Positions 27,131 to 36,769 of a stretch of 44,179 nt of DNA are shown one piece after another. How positions within the stretch are numbered: position 1 is the stretch's first letter; every line of letters begins with the position of its first letter. A program made the translations under genes and the position numbers. The DNA lies in assembly GCA_030145625.1 (NCBI GenBank), contig JAQYVF010000034.1, forward strand, positions 1 to 44,179. Reading direction: 5' to 3'. The notes under the pieces were generated by a model. It saw nothing but the letters and a program-made list of their open reading frames with translations. It had not been told where the DNA came from and did not search any database. Source of the DNA: Desulfocapsa sp. (lineage in GTDB: Bacteria; Desulfobacterota; Desulfobulbia; Desulfobulbales; Desulfocapsaceae).

Positions 27131-28483
27131 ATGGCTTTAACCGGTATTCAAATCCTTAAGATGCTGCCTAAAACAAACTGCGGTGAATGTAGCATCCCTA
27201 CCTGCCTTGCCTTTGCAATGAAAGTAGCGACAGGTCAGGTGGAAATTGACGCATGTCCCTATGTCTCTGATGAGGCTAAGGCCACCATCGGCGAGGCCTC
27301 CGCGCCTCCCATCCGCACCATCAAACTTGGTGGTGCGGATGGTTTTACCGCTGGCGGTGAAACCTGTATGTACCGTCATGAGAAACGATTTGAGAATCAG
27401 ACTGGTATTGCAGTGCTTGTGACCACTGAGATGAGTGAGGATGACATCGATGGTCGAATAGAACGTTTTAATAAGCTGGAGTATGAACGTGTCGGTGTTA
27501 TAATGCGTGCCGATCTCATTGCTGTGAAAGATGCCAAAAATGATGAGGCGTCTTTTACTGCTCTGGTTCAGAAAGTGTTAGATGGATCAGCCAGGGCTTC
27601 TCTTATTCTGATGAGTGATTCAGCTGCAAATCTTGCCGCAGCAAACAAGGTCTGCGGAGACCGAACCCCCCTCCTCTATGGTGCCACCCTCGACAATGCT
27701 GATGAGATGGCAAAACTTGGTCAAGAGGCCAAGGCTCCCATTGGAGTGAAAGGTTCCAATCTTGACAACTGTGTTGAGGTTTCAGAGAAATTGCTTGCGG
27801 CAGGTCTCAAGGATGTGGTTATCGATACCGGAGCTCGTACTGTCCGCGCAGCTTTTGAGGATAATGTTGTTGCCAGACGTGCCGCAGTCACCGCTAAATT
27901 CAAGCCGTTAGGCTTTCCCACTATTACCTTCCCCTGTGAGATCACTGACGATCCCATGATGGAGGCCATGGTGGCATCTGTGCTTATTGCAAAATATTCC
28001 GGAATTATAGTTCTTTCTGATCTACAGGGTGATCTTCTTTTTCCACTTTTCCTTGAACGGTTGAATCTTTTTACCGATCCACAGCGACCGATGGTCGTTG
28101 CCGAGGATATCTACCCCTTGACTGGTCCTGGCGAGGATTCACCGGTGGTCATCACCTGTAACTTCTCTCTCACCTATTTTATTGTTTCAGGTGAAATTGA
28201 AGGTTCCAAGGTTCCCACCTGGCTGCTCATTAAAGATACCGAAGGTCTCTCCGTACTTACCGCCTGGGCTGCCGGAAAATTTGGTGCCGATCTCATTGCC
28301 CAGTTTGTGAAGAAGAGTGGAATCGAAGACAAGGTCAAACATCGTGACCTCATTATTCCCGGTTACCTTGCATCACTCAAGGGTGAGCTTGAAGAGGAGC
28401 TTCCAGATTGGACTATCATTATTGGGCCTCGTGAGGCGGGACATCTTCCAGTATTCCTTAAAGAATGGAAACCCTCTAATTAG
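27131..28483 (+). CDS. acsC: Corrinoid iron-sulfur protein large subunit AcsC (CODH/ACS gamma)
   Basis: A 450-residue protein that carries the methyl group on a corrinoid and delivers it to acetyl-CoA synthase. The N-terminal [4Fe-4S] domain has Cys17, Cys20, Cys25 and Cys42 (CGECSIPTCLAFAMK ... DACPY), the same positions as in Moorella AcsC. A TIM barrel follows (about 95-310), and the C-terminal corrinoid-binding domain contains NFSLTYFIVSGEIEG. The ribosome site CTGGAGGAA precedes the ATG. The partner small subunit is the AcsD half of the upstream fusion. The methyltransferase that would load it (AcsE) is not in the window. fdhA follows after 21 nt, implying co-transcription. Confidence 0.97.
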   Translation: MALTGIQILKMLPKTNCGECSIPTCLAFAMKVATGQVEIDACPYVSDEAKATIGEASAPPIRTIKLGGADGFTAGGETCMYRHEKRFENQTGIAVLVTTEMSEDDIDGRIERFNKLEYERVGVIMRADLIAVKDAKNDEASFTALVQKVLDGSARASLILMSDSAANLAAANKVCGDRTPLLYGATLDNADEMAKLGQEAKAPIGVKGSNLDNCVEVSEKLLAAGLKDVVIDTGARTVRAAFEDNVVARRAAVTAKFKPLGFPTITFPCEITDDPMMEAMVASVLIAKYSGIIVLSDLQGDLLFPLFLERLNLFTDPQRPMVVAEDIYPLTGPGEDSPVVITCNFSLTYFIVSGEIEGSKVPTWLLIKDTEGLSVLTAWAAGKFGADLIAQFVKKSGIEDKVKHRDLIIPGYLASLKGELEEELPDWTIIIGPREAGHLPVFLKEWKPSN

Positions 28484-28504
28484 TAACAACAGCCTTGTGA
28501 ATTC

Positions 28505-31500
28505 ATGAATACTGTAACGCTTAACATAAACGGCTGTGAGGTCGTTGCTGAAAAGGATCTAACCATCTTAGAGGTGGCCAGGCGATCCGATGTTACCATT
28601 CCCACCCTCTGTCATGTGGAAGGAAAACCTTCGGACACGCCTTGTCAGATGTGTGTGGTCGAAGTTGAGGGCCGGGATGAGTTGATGCGTTCCTGTGTGA
28701 CCCTGGCAAAAGAGGGAATGGTGGTGAATACTGTTTCCGATAGAATCACTGCCCACCGTCAGGAACGACTCGGCATCTTAGCTGAGACGCATTTTGGTGA
28801 CTGCAAGGCTCCCTGTAACTTGACTTGCCCAGGTCAGATTAATGTGCAGGGCTATATCGCTCATGTGGCTAAGGGGCAGTATGAAGAAGCCTTGCGTCTG
28901 GTCATGGAACGTAATCCCATGCCCTTTTCTGTCGGTCGTGTCTGCCCACGTTTTTGTGAAACCAGATGCCGTCGTCTCCTTGTGGATGAGCCTGTCTCCA
29001 TTAATCACCTCAAGCGCTTCGTTGCAGATTGGTGCATGACACATGAGATCGAGCTTAAAATTCCTAAGGATAAACCCACCGGAAAACGTGTTGCCGTTAT
29101 CGGTGGTGGTCCAGCCGGACTTACAGCCGCCTATTTTCTTACCAGAAGAGGGCATGATGTAACCATCTACGAAGCCGCTCCAAAACTTGGAGGAGCTCTT
29201 CGTTACGGTTTTCTTGAGTATCGCATACCGCGTGATGTACTTGATTATGAGATCAATGCCATTCTGCGCCTTGGAATTTCAGTGAAGTTGAGTCAGAAAT
29301 GGGGTGTTGATTTTACCATTCAATCTCTCAAAGATCAGGGCTATGATGCCATTTTTATTGCATCAGGCGCTGGTGTAGATATACCTCTCAATATTAAAGG
29401 GTGTGTCAATCCCCATGTATATTCTGGCATGAACTACCTCAAAAAGGTGGCTGAGGGCAAGAAGCTTGATATGGGGAAACGCTCTGCGGTCCTTGGCGGC
29501 AACAACATAGCCATGGAAATAGCCCGTACCTTACTGCGTCAAGGAGTAGAAGAGGTCACCGTTGTTTATCCCCAGGCCAGGGTAGAGATGCCAGCCCACC
29601 AGCGAAATATCAGGGAGGCAGGAAAAGAGGGGACTCAGTTTTTGCTTATGGCCTCTCCTGTAGAGATATGCGATGCTGAAAATGAACCCACTCGTCTGAA
29701 ACTTGAAGTGGTCAGGATGAAACTGGGTAAACCTGACGATAAAGGAAAGAGAAGTCCCGAACCTATTCCAGGTTCTACGACTATCCTGCAAGTTGATTCC
29801 ATTGTTTCATCTCTTGGCCAACTCGCTGTCAGCGAGCACTTCGAAGGGGGAGAGCTGGAAGAATCCATTGCACTTTCGCCTCGCAACATGATTGTTGCCA
29901 ATCCGAGAAGTTCTCAAACCAATATAGATGGAGTTTTTGCCGGTGGGGATGCTGCCACCGGACCAAAATCAGTCATTCAAGCCGTGGTCTCTGCGAGAAG
30001 GGCTGTCACCAACATGCATGCCTATATCATGGGTGTGGAAAAAGAACCGGCTGATAATCGTTTCAATTTTACCCGTGGTAAGGGGTTTGATGATGTATCC
30101 CTCAAAAATTTTGATGATGTTAAAGTTACTCTCCGTGAAAAAATGCCTACCAGGCCACCGGAGATCTGTCGTCAGGATTTTGACGAGGTTAAGTTGGGTT
30201 TTACAGAAAAAATGGCAATTAGAGAGGCAGAGCGGTGTCTATCCTGTGGGTGTACTGCATTTGAGCGCTGTGATCTGAAAAAACTCTCCATTGATAACAA
30301 GGTCAATATCAATAAGACCGGAATGGGTACAACGCCAATCTATGGCAAGGATTACTCACACCCCGCCTTTATTGTTGACCGTGATAAGTGTGTATTCTGT
30401 AAACGTTGCGAACGTGCCTGTGAATACGATGCCTTGACAATCACAGCTGATTCTTTAGATGAGAAAGGGCGTCCCCTTGGGCTCGGAATCAACTTTAAAG
30501 AAAACTGTGTTTCTTGTGGTGCCTGTGTAGATAATTGCTCCACAGGAGCTCTGAACAAAAAGGCTCAGATTATCCCAATACAGGGAGAAGAGATTAAAGA
30601 TGTACGTACTACCTGCCCGTATTGCGGAGCAGGATGTCAGATGCTTCTCCGGGTTAAGGGCGATACCATTATAGAAGTGACTTCTGAGAAGCATCTTGCC
30701 CCCAATTATGGTGCGCTCTGCGTCAAGGGTCGTCTGGGGCATGAATTCATTCAGCATAAAGACAGGTTGAGAAAACCCTTGATCCGTAAAAATGGAATGC
30801 TGGTCGAGACTACCTGGGATGAGGCCCTGGAATACACTGCCAAGAAGTTTTTTGACATCAAGGCCATGCATGGCCCTGATTCCATTGCCGGTTTCAGCTG
30901 TGCCCGTGCAACCAATGAGGAAAATTACCTCATGCAGAAGTTCATGCGAACTTCCATAGGGACGAACAATATAGATCATTGCGCTCGACTCTGACACGCT
31001 CCCACGGTGGCCAGTTTGGCCCTCACCTTCGGAAGCGGCGCAATGACAAACTCAATCATGGATTCGAGGAACACAGACCTGTTCCTCATGATTGGTTCCA
31101 ATCCGGATACCGGGCATCCGACAATCGGTATGCGAATTCACCAGGCAGTCAAGCGCGGTGCAAAACTCATTGTCGTCGATCCACGCAAGACAAGACTTGC
31201 TGAAAATGCCGATCACTGGCTGCGAATAATACCAGGTACTGATGTTGCTTTCTTGAATGGCCTCATGCACATAATCCTGGAAGAAGATCTTTGGGATAAG
31301 AAGTTTGTAGAAGAACGGACCGAGGACTTTGACGAATTGGTCCAGGTGATGAAAAAATATACACCGGATTACGTCTCTGAAATAACAGGATTATCCACTG
31401 AACAGCTTTTCACGGTAGCAAGGATGTATGCCGCTCAAGGTCGTCATGCGATCTATCATGGAATGGGTATTACCCATTATGTTACCGGGACTGATCGTGT

Positions 31501-32620
31501 CAAATCCATTGCCAACCTTGCCATGCTCTGCGGAAAGGTTGGTGTGGAAGGGGGGGGCTGTAATCCTCTTCGTGGTCAGAATAATGTTCAGGGTGCCTGT
31601 GATATGGGCGCCTTGTTTAATAATCTGCCGGGCTACACTGCCCTTGATAATGTTGATCTCTTTGACCGTTATGAAGAGGTGTGGCAGGTTAAATTACCGC
31701 GTACCCCCGGAAAGCCAGCTACAGAGGTGTGGGACAATGTGCTCACCGGTGATATACGAGGCCTGTATATCTTTGGTGAAGATCCTGCCGTAGCAGACCC
31801 CAATATTGCCCATGTCCAGAAGGCCCTTGAGAAAGTGGATTTCCTTGTTGTTCAGGATATCTTCCTTACCGATACGGCAAAGGCCGCAGATATTGTTTTA
31901 CCTGCAGCCTGTTTCGCTGAGAAAGATGGTACCTTTACCAATACCGAACGCAGGGTACAACGGGTACGTAAGGCTGTGAATCCTCCAGGTCAGGCGCGTC
32001 CCGACTGGCAGATCTTCTGCGATCTTTCCCACAAAATGGGCTATAACATGGGCTACAAGTCGGCCGAGGATGTCTTTGAAGAGATTCGCAGCCTTTTGCC
32101 GCAATATAAGGGCATCAGATATGAGCGCTTAGAAGAAGTTGGTCTGCAGTGGCCTGTACCAGATGAAGATCATCCTGGTACGCCTGTACTTCATACCGAG
32201 AGTTTCACCAGAGGGAAGGGGCTTTTTATCCCTGAAGATTATATCCCACCTGTGGAACAGATAGATGAAGAATACCCGATGTACTTTACCACCGGACGTG
32301 ATCTGGCCCGCTATAACTTCAGCTCCATGACCGGAAAGACTGCCGAGTTGAACGCGATTAGCCCGGAAGCTAAAGCGCAAATCAATCCGGCAGATGCAGA
32401 ACGTATGCATATCTATGAAGGTGACTGGATCCGAATGACCTCTCGCCGTGGCTCTGTTGAGATGGTGGCAACCATCACCGATCGTTCCCAGGAAGGTACT
32501 ATTTTTACCACCTATAATCATATTGAAGCGCTGGTAAACTTTCTCACCCTGGATGCCCTGGATCGACTGTCCAGAACTCCGGAGTATAAACTTTGTACTA
32601 TCAAGGTCGAAAAGGTTTAA
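28505..32620 (+). CDS. fdhA: Selenocysteine formate dehydrogenase catalytic subunit fused to ferredoxin/GltD-like flavoprotein (UGA = Sec830)
   Basis: Read through the in-frame UGA at 30992-30994 this is one 1371-residue protein. Domains in order: [2Fe-2S] ferredoxin (1-80), DPYD/GltD-type Fe-S domain (about 95-190), FAD/NAD(P)H oxidoreductase (VIGGGPAGLTAAYF from about 198; GGDAATGPKSVIQ about 478), and a Cys cluster at about 574. Two [4Fe-4S] motifs follow (CVFCKRCERAC about 626, CVSCGACVDNC about 668). Then come the molybdopterin [4Fe-4S] domain (TCPYCGAGCQ about 703), the bis-MGD domain with DHCARL-U-HAPTV at the active site, and the C-terminal dinucleotide-binding domain. It oxidises formate or reduces CO2. 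The flavoprotein half suggests NAD(P)H coupling. A SECIS hairpin lies 12-33 nt after the UGA. The continuous family signature on both sides excludes a true stop. The conserved Sec/Cys ligates Mo or W. Confidence 0.93.
31006..31027 (+). other. SECIS-type hairpin directing Sec insertion in fdhA
   Basis: GGTG/CACC and GGCC/GGCC pair around the five-base loop AGTTT (31013-31017), which begins 19 nt after the UGA. That is the spacing of the loop in E. coli fdhF. The loop carries GUU in place of GGUC, so it is less canonical than the two other SECIS elements in this cluster. Confidence 0.65.
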
Positions 32621-32674
32621 GCCTCACGATCTGTTAAATAATATACCACCCAGGTATTAGTTAGGAGTAACATT

Positions 32675-35600
32675 ATGGGTAAAGCAATACTGCACAGGGA
32701 AGGGGCTGTGATGATACTCGGCGGAGGTATCGCCGGTATTCAGGCCGCCCTGGATATGACCGAGCTTGGTTATTATGTCTATCTGGTCGAAAAATCAGCT
32801 GCCGTGGGCGGTGTTATGGCCCAGTTGGATAAGACTTTTCCGACCAATGACTGCTCGCTCTGAATCCTGGCGCCTAAGCTGGTAGAGGCCGGTCGGTCTC
32901 CCAATATAGAGATGGTCACCAATGCAGATTTACTCGCATTGGAAGGAAAACCTGGAAATTTTACTGCCAAACTGAATATTCGTCCGCGTTATATTGATGC
33001 GGATGCCTGTACTGCCTGTGGGCTTTGTACTCAGTACTGCCCTAAACACCATGTGGATCCTTACAATGAAGGGTTGGCAATCACGCGCCCCATCCACATC
33101 GATTATGCCCAGGCCGTTCCTGCAACTTATTACATCGATCCTTCGTCCTGTATGTATCTTCAGCACGATACCTGTCAGATCTGTGTTCCTGTCTGTCAGA
33201 GCCATGCGATCAATTTTAATCAGAAACCTGAGGCACGCGACCTGAAGATAGGAGCAGTGATCCTTTCTCCCGGCTTTGGTAAGATTGCTCCTGAAACTCT
33301 GGAAAAATACGGATACGGCAAACATCCTGACATTGTCACTGCTTTTGAATATGAGAGGATGACCACAGCTTCAGGACCGTTCTTAGGTGAGATTAAATGC
33401 TTTTCTGACGGTCGCCATCCAAAGTCTATGGCCTTTATTCAGTGCGTCGGCTCCAGGGATATTGGTTGCAATAACGGCTACTGTTCTTCGGTCTGCTGTA
33501 TGTATGCCATCAAAGAGGCCTTGGTAACCAAGGAACATGATCCGGACGTGGATATAACCATCTACTACATGGATATTCGTACTCAGGGTAAGGACTTTGA
33601 CGCGGCCCGCGAACGTGCAGAGGCCATAGGGATTAAATTTGTCAGGGCCAAGGTTGCTGATGTGACCCCTTGGGAGAATCATCTCAAATTGACTTATTCC
33701 ACCCTCGATGGTCAACATAAATTTGAATCCCACGATATGGTCGTTCTTTCTGTGGGGCTTGAATCTCCAAAAGACGCTGAAAAGATAGCAGATATCACTA
33801 AGATCGATCTCAATCACTATAATTTCTGTAAGACTGATACGTTTTCCCCACTGCAGACCAGCCAGGAAGGAATTGTAGTCGCAGGTGCCTTTCAAGGACC
33901 CAAGGATATTCCTGAGTCTGTAACCCAGTCTTCCGGTGCCGCCTCTCTTGCCTCTTCTGTGCTGAAACAACAACGAGGGAAGGGAACAGTAAGTAAAGAG
34001 TATCCGGAAGAACTTGTTGTTACCGATGACGACGAGGTACGGATCGGTGTCTTTGTCTGTCACTGCGGCATTAATATCAGCTCTGTGGTTGATTGTCCTG
34101 AGGTCGCAGAGGATGCCGGTGGCATGGAAAATGTCACCTACTACACTGAGAATCTCTACTCTTGTTCTCAGGATGCACAGGAACAGATCAAAAACACCAT
34201 TAAAGAGAAAAAACTGAATCGAGTCGTTATTGCCGCATGTTCGCCAAGGACTCACGAGCCCCTTTTTCAGGAGACCCTGAAGGATGCCGGTTTGAACCGG
34301 AATCTCTTTGAGATGGTAAATATTCGTGACCAATGTTCCTGGGTTCATGCCAACGAGCCGGAAGAGGCCACCGCAAAATCCAAGGATCTCGTGCGAATGG
34401 CCGTTTCCAAGGCCGCGCATATTCAGCCCTTGCCAGAGCAGACTGTTCCTGTCACTCCCAAGGCCGTTGTCCTTGGCGGAGGTGTTGCCGGAATGACTGC
34501 CGCTCTCTCTCTTGCTGATCAGGGTTTTGATTCTGTCATTGTTGAGAAATCTGCCAAGATCGGCGGTAACCTACAGAACCTGAAAAACACCCTTGCTGGT
34601 GATGAGGTTGCAGGGTATCTGAAGACTCTTACTGATAATGTGAAGAAGTCTAAGAGAATCGATGTAATAACTGATGGTAGACTTGCCCAGACTTCCGGCT
34701 TTGTCGGCAATTTTGCATCTGTTATCGAGAGTGGAAAAGGTACAAAAAAGAAAGAACTGACCGTTGATCACGGTGTTATCGTTGTGGCAACCGGTGGTCA
34801 TGAGCATCGTCCTGATAAATATCTGCTTGGTAAATCCAAGAAGGTTCTGACGCAGCAGGAACTGGAAAAACAATTGGCTGGTCGGGCCAAAAATCGTGCA
34901 CCCGATTCAATTGTCATGATTCAGTGTGCAGGTTCCCGTGGTGATGATCTGAATTACTGTTCCAAGGTCTGCTGTAACCATGCCATTAAAAATATCCTCA
35001 AGATAAAAGAGATCAACCCGGCCTCCCAGATTATCGTCCTTTATCGGGATATGCGTACCTACGGATATGCCGAAGATGCTTATCTTGAGGCTCGCAAGAA
35101 AGGTGTTATCTTTATTCCTTATGAGGTTGATCGCAAACCGGAAGTGAGCCAGAAATCAGGGAAGGTACAGGTTGATTTCTTTGATTCCATCATGCAGGAA
35201 GAGGTGAGTTTCAATCCTGATCTGGTAGCTCTTTCTGTGGGTGTTGTTCCTGACGGTACCGCTGAACTTTCCAAGATGTTGAAGCTGCCTGTTACTGCCA
35301 ATGGTTTTTTCCTGGAGGCTCATGTCAAGCTTCGCCCTGTTGAGCTGGCAGTGGAGGGTGTCTATGTCTGTGGACTTGCTCATGGACCGAAACCCGTCGA
35401 TGAAACAATCGTCCAGGCCCAGGCCGCTGCTGCTAAAGCTGCCATTCCTCTGGTTAAAGGCTACGTCAAAGTGGATCCTATTGTTTCCAGTGTGGAAAAG
35501 GATGCCTGTATTGGTTGCGGCATCTGTGTCAGCCTCTGTCCTTATGGAGCCATCCAGATGATAAAGGTGGATAAGAAACGAAAGGCCGAGACCATCTCTG

Positions 35601-35740
35601 CCTCATGTAAGGCGTGCGGGATTTGTGCCTCTCACTGTCCGACTTTTGCCATATCCATGGGTGGCTTTACCAATGAGCAGCTTGTTTCTCAAATTGAGGC
35701 TTTTGGTAATAAAAAGGTCGAGGAAAAGGTCGTGGCCTGA
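32675..35740 (+). CDS. hdrA: Selenocysteine HdrA-like heterodisulfide reductase subunit A, long two-FAD form (UGA = Sec63)
   Basis: Read through the UGA at 32861-32863 this is 1021 residues. HdrA is the flavin-based electron-bifurcating subunit of cytosolic heterodisulfide-reductase-type complexes. The N-terminal FAD motif LGGGIAGIQAALD (from residue 15) leads to TNDCSL-U-ILAPKL, where relatives have Cys. An inserted ferredoxin-like cysteine cluster follows (CTACGLCTQYC about 112, CQICVPVC). Further motifs are CVGSRDIGC...CSSVCC, a CHCG motif, and a second FAD half (VLGGGVAGMTAAL about 598) with CAGSRG...CSKVCC. Two C-terminal [4Fe-4S] motifs are at about 946 and 982 (CIGCGICVSLC, CKACGICASHC). 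TAGGAG precedes the ATG. It is co-transcribed after fdhA (54-nt gap). No hdrB or hdrC follows. Known Sec-containing HdrA proteins support recoding over pseudogene. Confidence 0.92.
32885..32900 (+). other. SECIS-type hairpin directing Sec insertion in hdrA
   Basis: GAGGCC (32885-32890) pairs with GGTCTC (32895-32900) around the tetraloop GGTC, the textbook bacterial SECIS apical loop. The stem can extend outward (GG/CC with a small bulge). The loop starts 28 nt after the UGA, slightly further than in fdhF but in the range seen for bacterial elements. Confidence 0.7.
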
Positions 35741-35756
35741 AACTGTATTGATTAAA

Positions 35757-35799
35757 GAGGGAGACAATGAGTGATTCCCTCACTTGTTTGACAACTTAG
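35757..35799 (+). promoter_or_regulatory. Hairpin and ten-codon leader frame in the hdrA-mvhD gap
   Basis: A mini-ORF (ATG 35767 to TAG 35799, ten codons, MSDSLTCLTT) has a good AGAGGGAG ribosome site. That site is the left arm of a perfect 6-bp hairpin (GAGGGA 35757-35762, TCCCTC 35776-35781), so folding would hide it. This could be a leader peptide or an RNA processing structure. Chance cannot be excluded. Confidence 0.25.
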
Positions 35800-35815
35800 T
35801 AGAATGAGTAGCAAC

Positions 35816-35846
35816 TGTTTAGACGCTTGTTTCCCTTAAGGGGTAC
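35816..35846 (+). promoter_or_regulatory. Leader element upstream of mvhD (copy B)
   Basis: TGTTTAG (35816-35822), ten bases, then the near-palindrome CCCTTAAGGGG and TAC (35833-35846). Sequence and spacing match copy A upstream of acsC, including a shared CTT inside the ten-base spacer. AGTC and GTTAGAG follow downstream in both copies. It ends 43 nt before the mvhD start. Together with copy A it suggests a shared regulatory or processing signal. Confidence 0.45.
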
Positions 35847-35889
35847 TAAAAAGAGTCTTTTAGAGTTAGAGATATATGGAGAAGAACTA

Positions 35890-36492
35890 ATGTCAGAGAA
35901 CACTTTCAGCCCAAAGATTCTTGGGTTCCTCTGTAACTGGTGCTGTTATGCGGCCGCAGATGCAGCGGGAGTTTCACGCTTCCAATACCCGCCAAACCTT
36001 CGCACTATCCGGGTGATGTGTACCGGCAGGATTGACCCTTCCTTTGTCCTTAAAGGCTTTCTGGAGGGGGCTGACGCCATCTTCAGCGGCGGCTGACAAC
36101 TTGGTGAATGTCATTACCAGGTCGGTAATTATGATGCAATGGGAATGGATGCACTGGTAAAAAAGGTGCTCAAAGATGTTGGGATCCGAGAAGAGCGTTT
36201 TAGTCTGCAATGGGCATCTGCTGCCGAGGCCCCTCGTTTCGTCCAGTTGATTACAGAATTCACCCAACAGATGAAAGAACTTGGCCCAATTGGTGAGGCG
36301 GAAGGGCTCTCTAAGGAAGAGGTTCATGAAAGAATCTCCAAGGCCCTGGATGCCGTATCCAGTCAAAAGGTTCGTGTCAGTTTTGGTAATGCCGCAAAAG
36401 CTGTTCGTAAAGACGGCATCTGGACCAACGAACACATCAGTGAGATTATCAATACAAAGATGGAGAAGTCTCTCGCTTCGTTGAGTAAGTAA
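35890..36492 (+). CDS. mvhD: Selenocysteine MvhD-like electron-transfer subunit (UGA = Sec69)
   Basis: Read through the UGA at 36094-36096 this gives 200 residues. MvhD is the small iron-sulfur protein that passes electrons to HdrA from a hydrogenase or formate dehydrogenase. [17 protein letters not shown] and [22 protein letters not shown] are family hallmarks. The Sec lies in [15 protein letters not shown], where most MvhD proteins have Cys in the metal-binding GC(H/Q)xGxCHY segment. It is longer than the roughly 140 aa of methanogen MvhD because of a helical C-terminal extension. The frame opens at 35827; the ATG at 35890 is preferred as it begins the conserved N-terminus and follows GGAGAAG. 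Last gene of the cluster, followed by a strong hairpin. Next to hdrA it should link FdhA or MetF to HdrA. Confidence 0.92.
36113..36129 (+). other. SECIS-type hairpin directing Sec insertion in mvhD
   Basis: ATTACC (36113-36118) pairs perfectly with GGTAAT (36124-36129) around the loop AGGTC, which contains the canonical GGUC. The loop starts 23 nt after the UGA, close to the ideal spacing. Best SECIS of the three. Confidence 0.75.
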
Positions 36493-36513
36493 AGACTTTT
36501 ATCAAGAAGTAAG

Positions 36514-36562
36514 CAAAGAGCCCTGTTCCTTTTGATTGAGGGACAGGGCTCTTTGTCGTTTA
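36514..36562 (+). terminator. Terminator of the Wood-Ljungdahl/Hdr cluster
   Basis: A near-perfect 15-bp hairpin (CAAAGAGCCCTGTTCC at 36514-36529 with GGACAGGGCTCTTTG at 36541-36555, one bulged base) begins 21 nt after the mvhD stop. The 3' arm ends in TTTG and is followed by a T-rich but interrupted stretch. The strongest hairpin in the window and a natural end for the long operon. Confidence 0.8.
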
Positions 36563-36769
36563 GGATTAAGTCGTCTTATTGTGAGGGTAGCGGCGGCGTG
36601 GTCGAATGTTGTACTGGTGATTGGCTTGACGTTGCGGTTGGCCAGACTTGACCAGACAAGACAGGCCCCCAAAAGCATATGAGCCTGTGGTCATGGTCTG
36701 TCCATGTAATATAAACAGTAGCCGCATCACCTTGGGTTTGCTAATCAGCTCAATGCATTTGTTTTACTT

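Noticed and set aside
30992-31009. Premature stop splitting formate dehydrogenase into two genes (28505-30994 and from 31007)
   Set aside because: The protein family reads straight through the UGA at its known Sec active site, and a SECIS-like hairpin follows.
32861-32914. A 62-aa ORF and a separate HdrA starting at 32912
   Set aside because: The frame is continuous through UGA, the sequence before and after is one HdrA N-terminal motif, and a GGUC hairpin follows.
33383-34420. 345-aa minus-strand ORF antisense to hdrA
   Set aside because: Shadow ORF opposite conserved HdrA coding sequence; no family signature or ribosome site.
36094-36138. Truncated MvhD and a separate 117-aa protein from 36139
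   Set aside because: Same frame across the UGA, the intervening codons encode the conserved metal-binding segment, and a good SECIS is present.
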